Assembly: GCA_001931905.2 (NCBI GenBank)
Contig: MSJI02000628.1
Span: 1 to 31,664, forward strand
DNA: 31,664 nt
Source of the DNA: Cladosporium sp. IMV 00045
Taxonomy: Eukaryota > Ascomycota > Dothideomycetes > Cladosporiales > Cladosporiaceae
Direction of reading: 5' to 3'
Positions 29,830 through 31,664 of this stretch are shown piece after piece. The notes under the pieces are model-generated. The model was not told the DNA's origin. It did no database searches and was given only the letters and a program-made list of their open reading frames with translations. Position 1 is the first letter of the stretch. The number at the start of each line of letters is the position of its first letter. Made by a program: the position numbers and the translations under genes.

Positions 29830-31664
29830 ATGTCCACGGCAGACTTTCTCAACCAGGACTTCGGCGACGAATCTGAGGAAGACTTCAACCCAGAGCCGGA
29901 AAGGGATTCTGACGACGAAGGCGATGCGAAACCGGTTGCAAACGGCGATGATGACAACGAGGACGAGTCTCCACAGCGCGCGCGCAACGCACAGCCCGAA
30001 GATGACGGAGTGAAAGACGAAGCCGAGGGCGAGGAGGGTGAGGAGGAGGAAGAGGGTGGCGAGGAAGAGGAGGATGAGGAGGACGAGGAGGAAGAAGATG
30101 AAGAAGAAGAAGACGAGGATGAAGACGAGGTATGAACGTCTGGCTTCAACGAATCTAATGGGTGTACTAATACCATATAGGGTGCACCATCGCGCAAGCG
30201 TCGGCGAAAGCAGAAGCGCAACCAGTTCATCGATGTCGAAGCCGAAGTCGATGAGGAGGATGAGGAAGAGCCAGAAGAGGACGAAGACCTTCCCGGCGAG
30301 GAGATGCACCCAGACGATTTGCAGGAACTTCCCCCAGGTGCCGACCGCGATGACCGCAAGCACCGTGAGCTCGACCGTCAACGCGACATGCAGATGCACC
30401 TTGATGCCGAAGAGGAGGCCGCGCGATTGAAAGAGAGATACGGTCGCCAGGGTCGCGCAGGAGGCGGAGCTGGCGCTATCATCGACCAGAGGTTATTGCT
30501 CCCTACGATCGACGACCCTCGCATTTGGCGCCTGAAGTGCAGACCTGGAAAGGAGCGCGAAATCGTTCAGAACATCACGCAACGTATCTTCGACCGAGCT
30601 AGCACACGCGACCCTGTTCGAATCATCTCAGCTTTCTTCAGAGAGGGCGCCATGAGCGGTAATCTTTACGTTGAAGCACGACGCCAGGAGGATATTCAAC
30701 CGGCTCTGGAGAACATCACGCACATTTTCTTTGGTACAAAGCCCATGATGCTGCCGCTCGACGAGATGTCCGACTTGCTCCGCATCAAGAAGACCAAGCA
30801 ACTGGAGCCTGGAATGTACGTCCGTATCAAGCGCGGCCTGTACGCTGGAGATCTTGGTCAGATCGATGAGGTCGAGGCCAACAATGTCAACATGACCGTC
30901 AGGCTTGTGCCTCGCCTCGACTACGGTCTTACAGAAGACGCCAATGCACCTGGTCAGGACAACAAGCGCAAGCGCCCTGTGACTACCCGTCCACCGGCCA
31001 AGCTTTTCAGCGAAGCTGAGGCTAGAAAGAGACACAGCAGATACCTCACAAGAGTGCAAGGTTTGAGTAACAACAACTTCAACTACCAAGGCAAGGAGTA
31101 CATCGGCGGCTTCCTAGTGGACACCTTCAGGATCAACAACCTGCAAACGGAGGATGTCAACCCCACTCTGGAGGAAGTTACAAAATTTACTGCAAGCACC
31201 GAGGAGGGAGGCGAAGGCTTGGATCTCACTGCCCTGGCGGCTACACTTAAGTCCAACGCAGGCGCGGTGTTCCAACCCGGCGACAATGTTGAGCTCTTCC
31301 GTGGTGAGCAAAAAGGCGTCGGAGGTCGTGCGGTCAAGGTCTACAGTGATCTGGTAACAATTCGTGTCACCGAGGGTCCCCTCCGCGGCCAGACCATCGA
31401 GGCACCTGTGCAGGATCTGCGCAAGAAGTTCAGGGAGGGTGACCACGTGAAGGTCATCGGCGGCAGCAAGTTCCAGGACGAAGTCGGAATGGTCGTTCGA
31501 ATCAGGGATGACAAGGTGACCATCTTGACGGACTCAAATCAGACCGAGGTCATCGTCTTTAGCAAAGATCTGCGTGAGGCATCGGACTCAGGCGGCACTA
31601 TCGGCACAACACCTTACTCTCTATTCGACCTGGTACAAATCGACGCCTCCACTGTCGGTTGTGT
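29830..31664 (+). CDS. SPT5: Transcription elongation factor Spt5, N-terminal 594 residues, cut by window end
   Basis: Spt5 with Spt4 forms DSIF, which clamps RNA polymerase II on DNA and aids elongation, capping and mRNA processing. Exon 1 is 29830-30129 (100 codons); a 51-nt intron (30130-30180; GTATGA donor, TACTAAT branch site, ATAG acceptor) follows; exon 2 runs from 30181 open to the window edge. The first 170 residues are extremely acidic. The NGN domain begins near residue 214 (IWRLKCRPGKEREIVQNI) with ISAFFREGAMSGNLYVEA and the end around 300. KOW domains are at about 312 (PGMYVRIKRGLYAGDLGQIDEV), 465 (FQPGDNVELFRGEQKGVGGRAVKV) and 518 (FREGDHVKVIGGSKFQDEVGMVV). The remaining KOWs and the C-terminal repeat region lie outside the window. 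Confidence 0.96.
30024..30129 (+). repeat. Purine-rich GAG/GAA/GAC tract in SPT5 exon 1
   Basis: A run of about 105 bases almost only of G and A on the plus strand (codons GAG, GAA, GAT, GAC, some GGC/GGT) encodes the poly-acidic segment of Spt5. It ends at the exon 1 donor site. Confidence 0.8.

Overview
The window is ordinary, gene-dense nuclear DNA of a filamentous ascomycete (Pezizomycotina; I lean to Dothideomycetes from gene style, but this is not proven). The evidence is short introns (about 50-100 nt) with GT..AG ends and CTAAC/CTGAC-type branch points, short intergenic gaps, genes freely alternating between strands, and a eukaryotic tRNA gene. I see no transposon, CRISPR array, rRNA gene or secondary-metabolite cluster.

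Layout from left to right: the C-terminal part of a U2 snRNP A' homologue (+, cut by the left edge); a small Cys-start protein with a half-CRIB motif (-); an aldehyde dehydrogenase (-); tRNA-Arg(ACG) (+); a DCAF7/WDR68-type WD40 protein (-) head-to-head with a WDR6/Rtt10-type WD40 protein (+); a six-exon fumarylacetoacetase-like enzyme (-) whose 3' end lies 19 nt from WDR6 and which needs an 8-nt microexon; mitochondrial ribosomal protein uS8m (-); an unrecognised protein with a globular N-terminus and a Pro/Gln-rich body (+); the MICOS subunit Mic60 (+); an F-box protein with an acidic tract (-); a gene-poor stretch of 1.8 kb; a single-pass membrane protein carrying PPxY-type motifs (+); a histidine acid phosphatase of the phytase family with an N-terminal membrane anchor instead of a signal peptide (+); a beta-lactamase-fold esterase/transesterase-like enzyme (+); and the N-terminal 594 residues of Spt5 (+, cut by the right edge).

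The genes do not form one pathway. They are mostly housekeeping functions (splicing, transcription elongation, tRNA modification, mitochondrial translation and cristae) mixed with metabolic enzymes. All gene models were spliced by hand. Each join keeps frame and is supported by protein-family continuity or, where the family is unknown, only by frame and splice signals. The most notable points are the FAH-like microexon beside an in-frame stop-free intron, the membrane-anchored phytase, the PPxY membrane protein and the half-CRIB protein. I found no clear evidence of a wholly new biological system.
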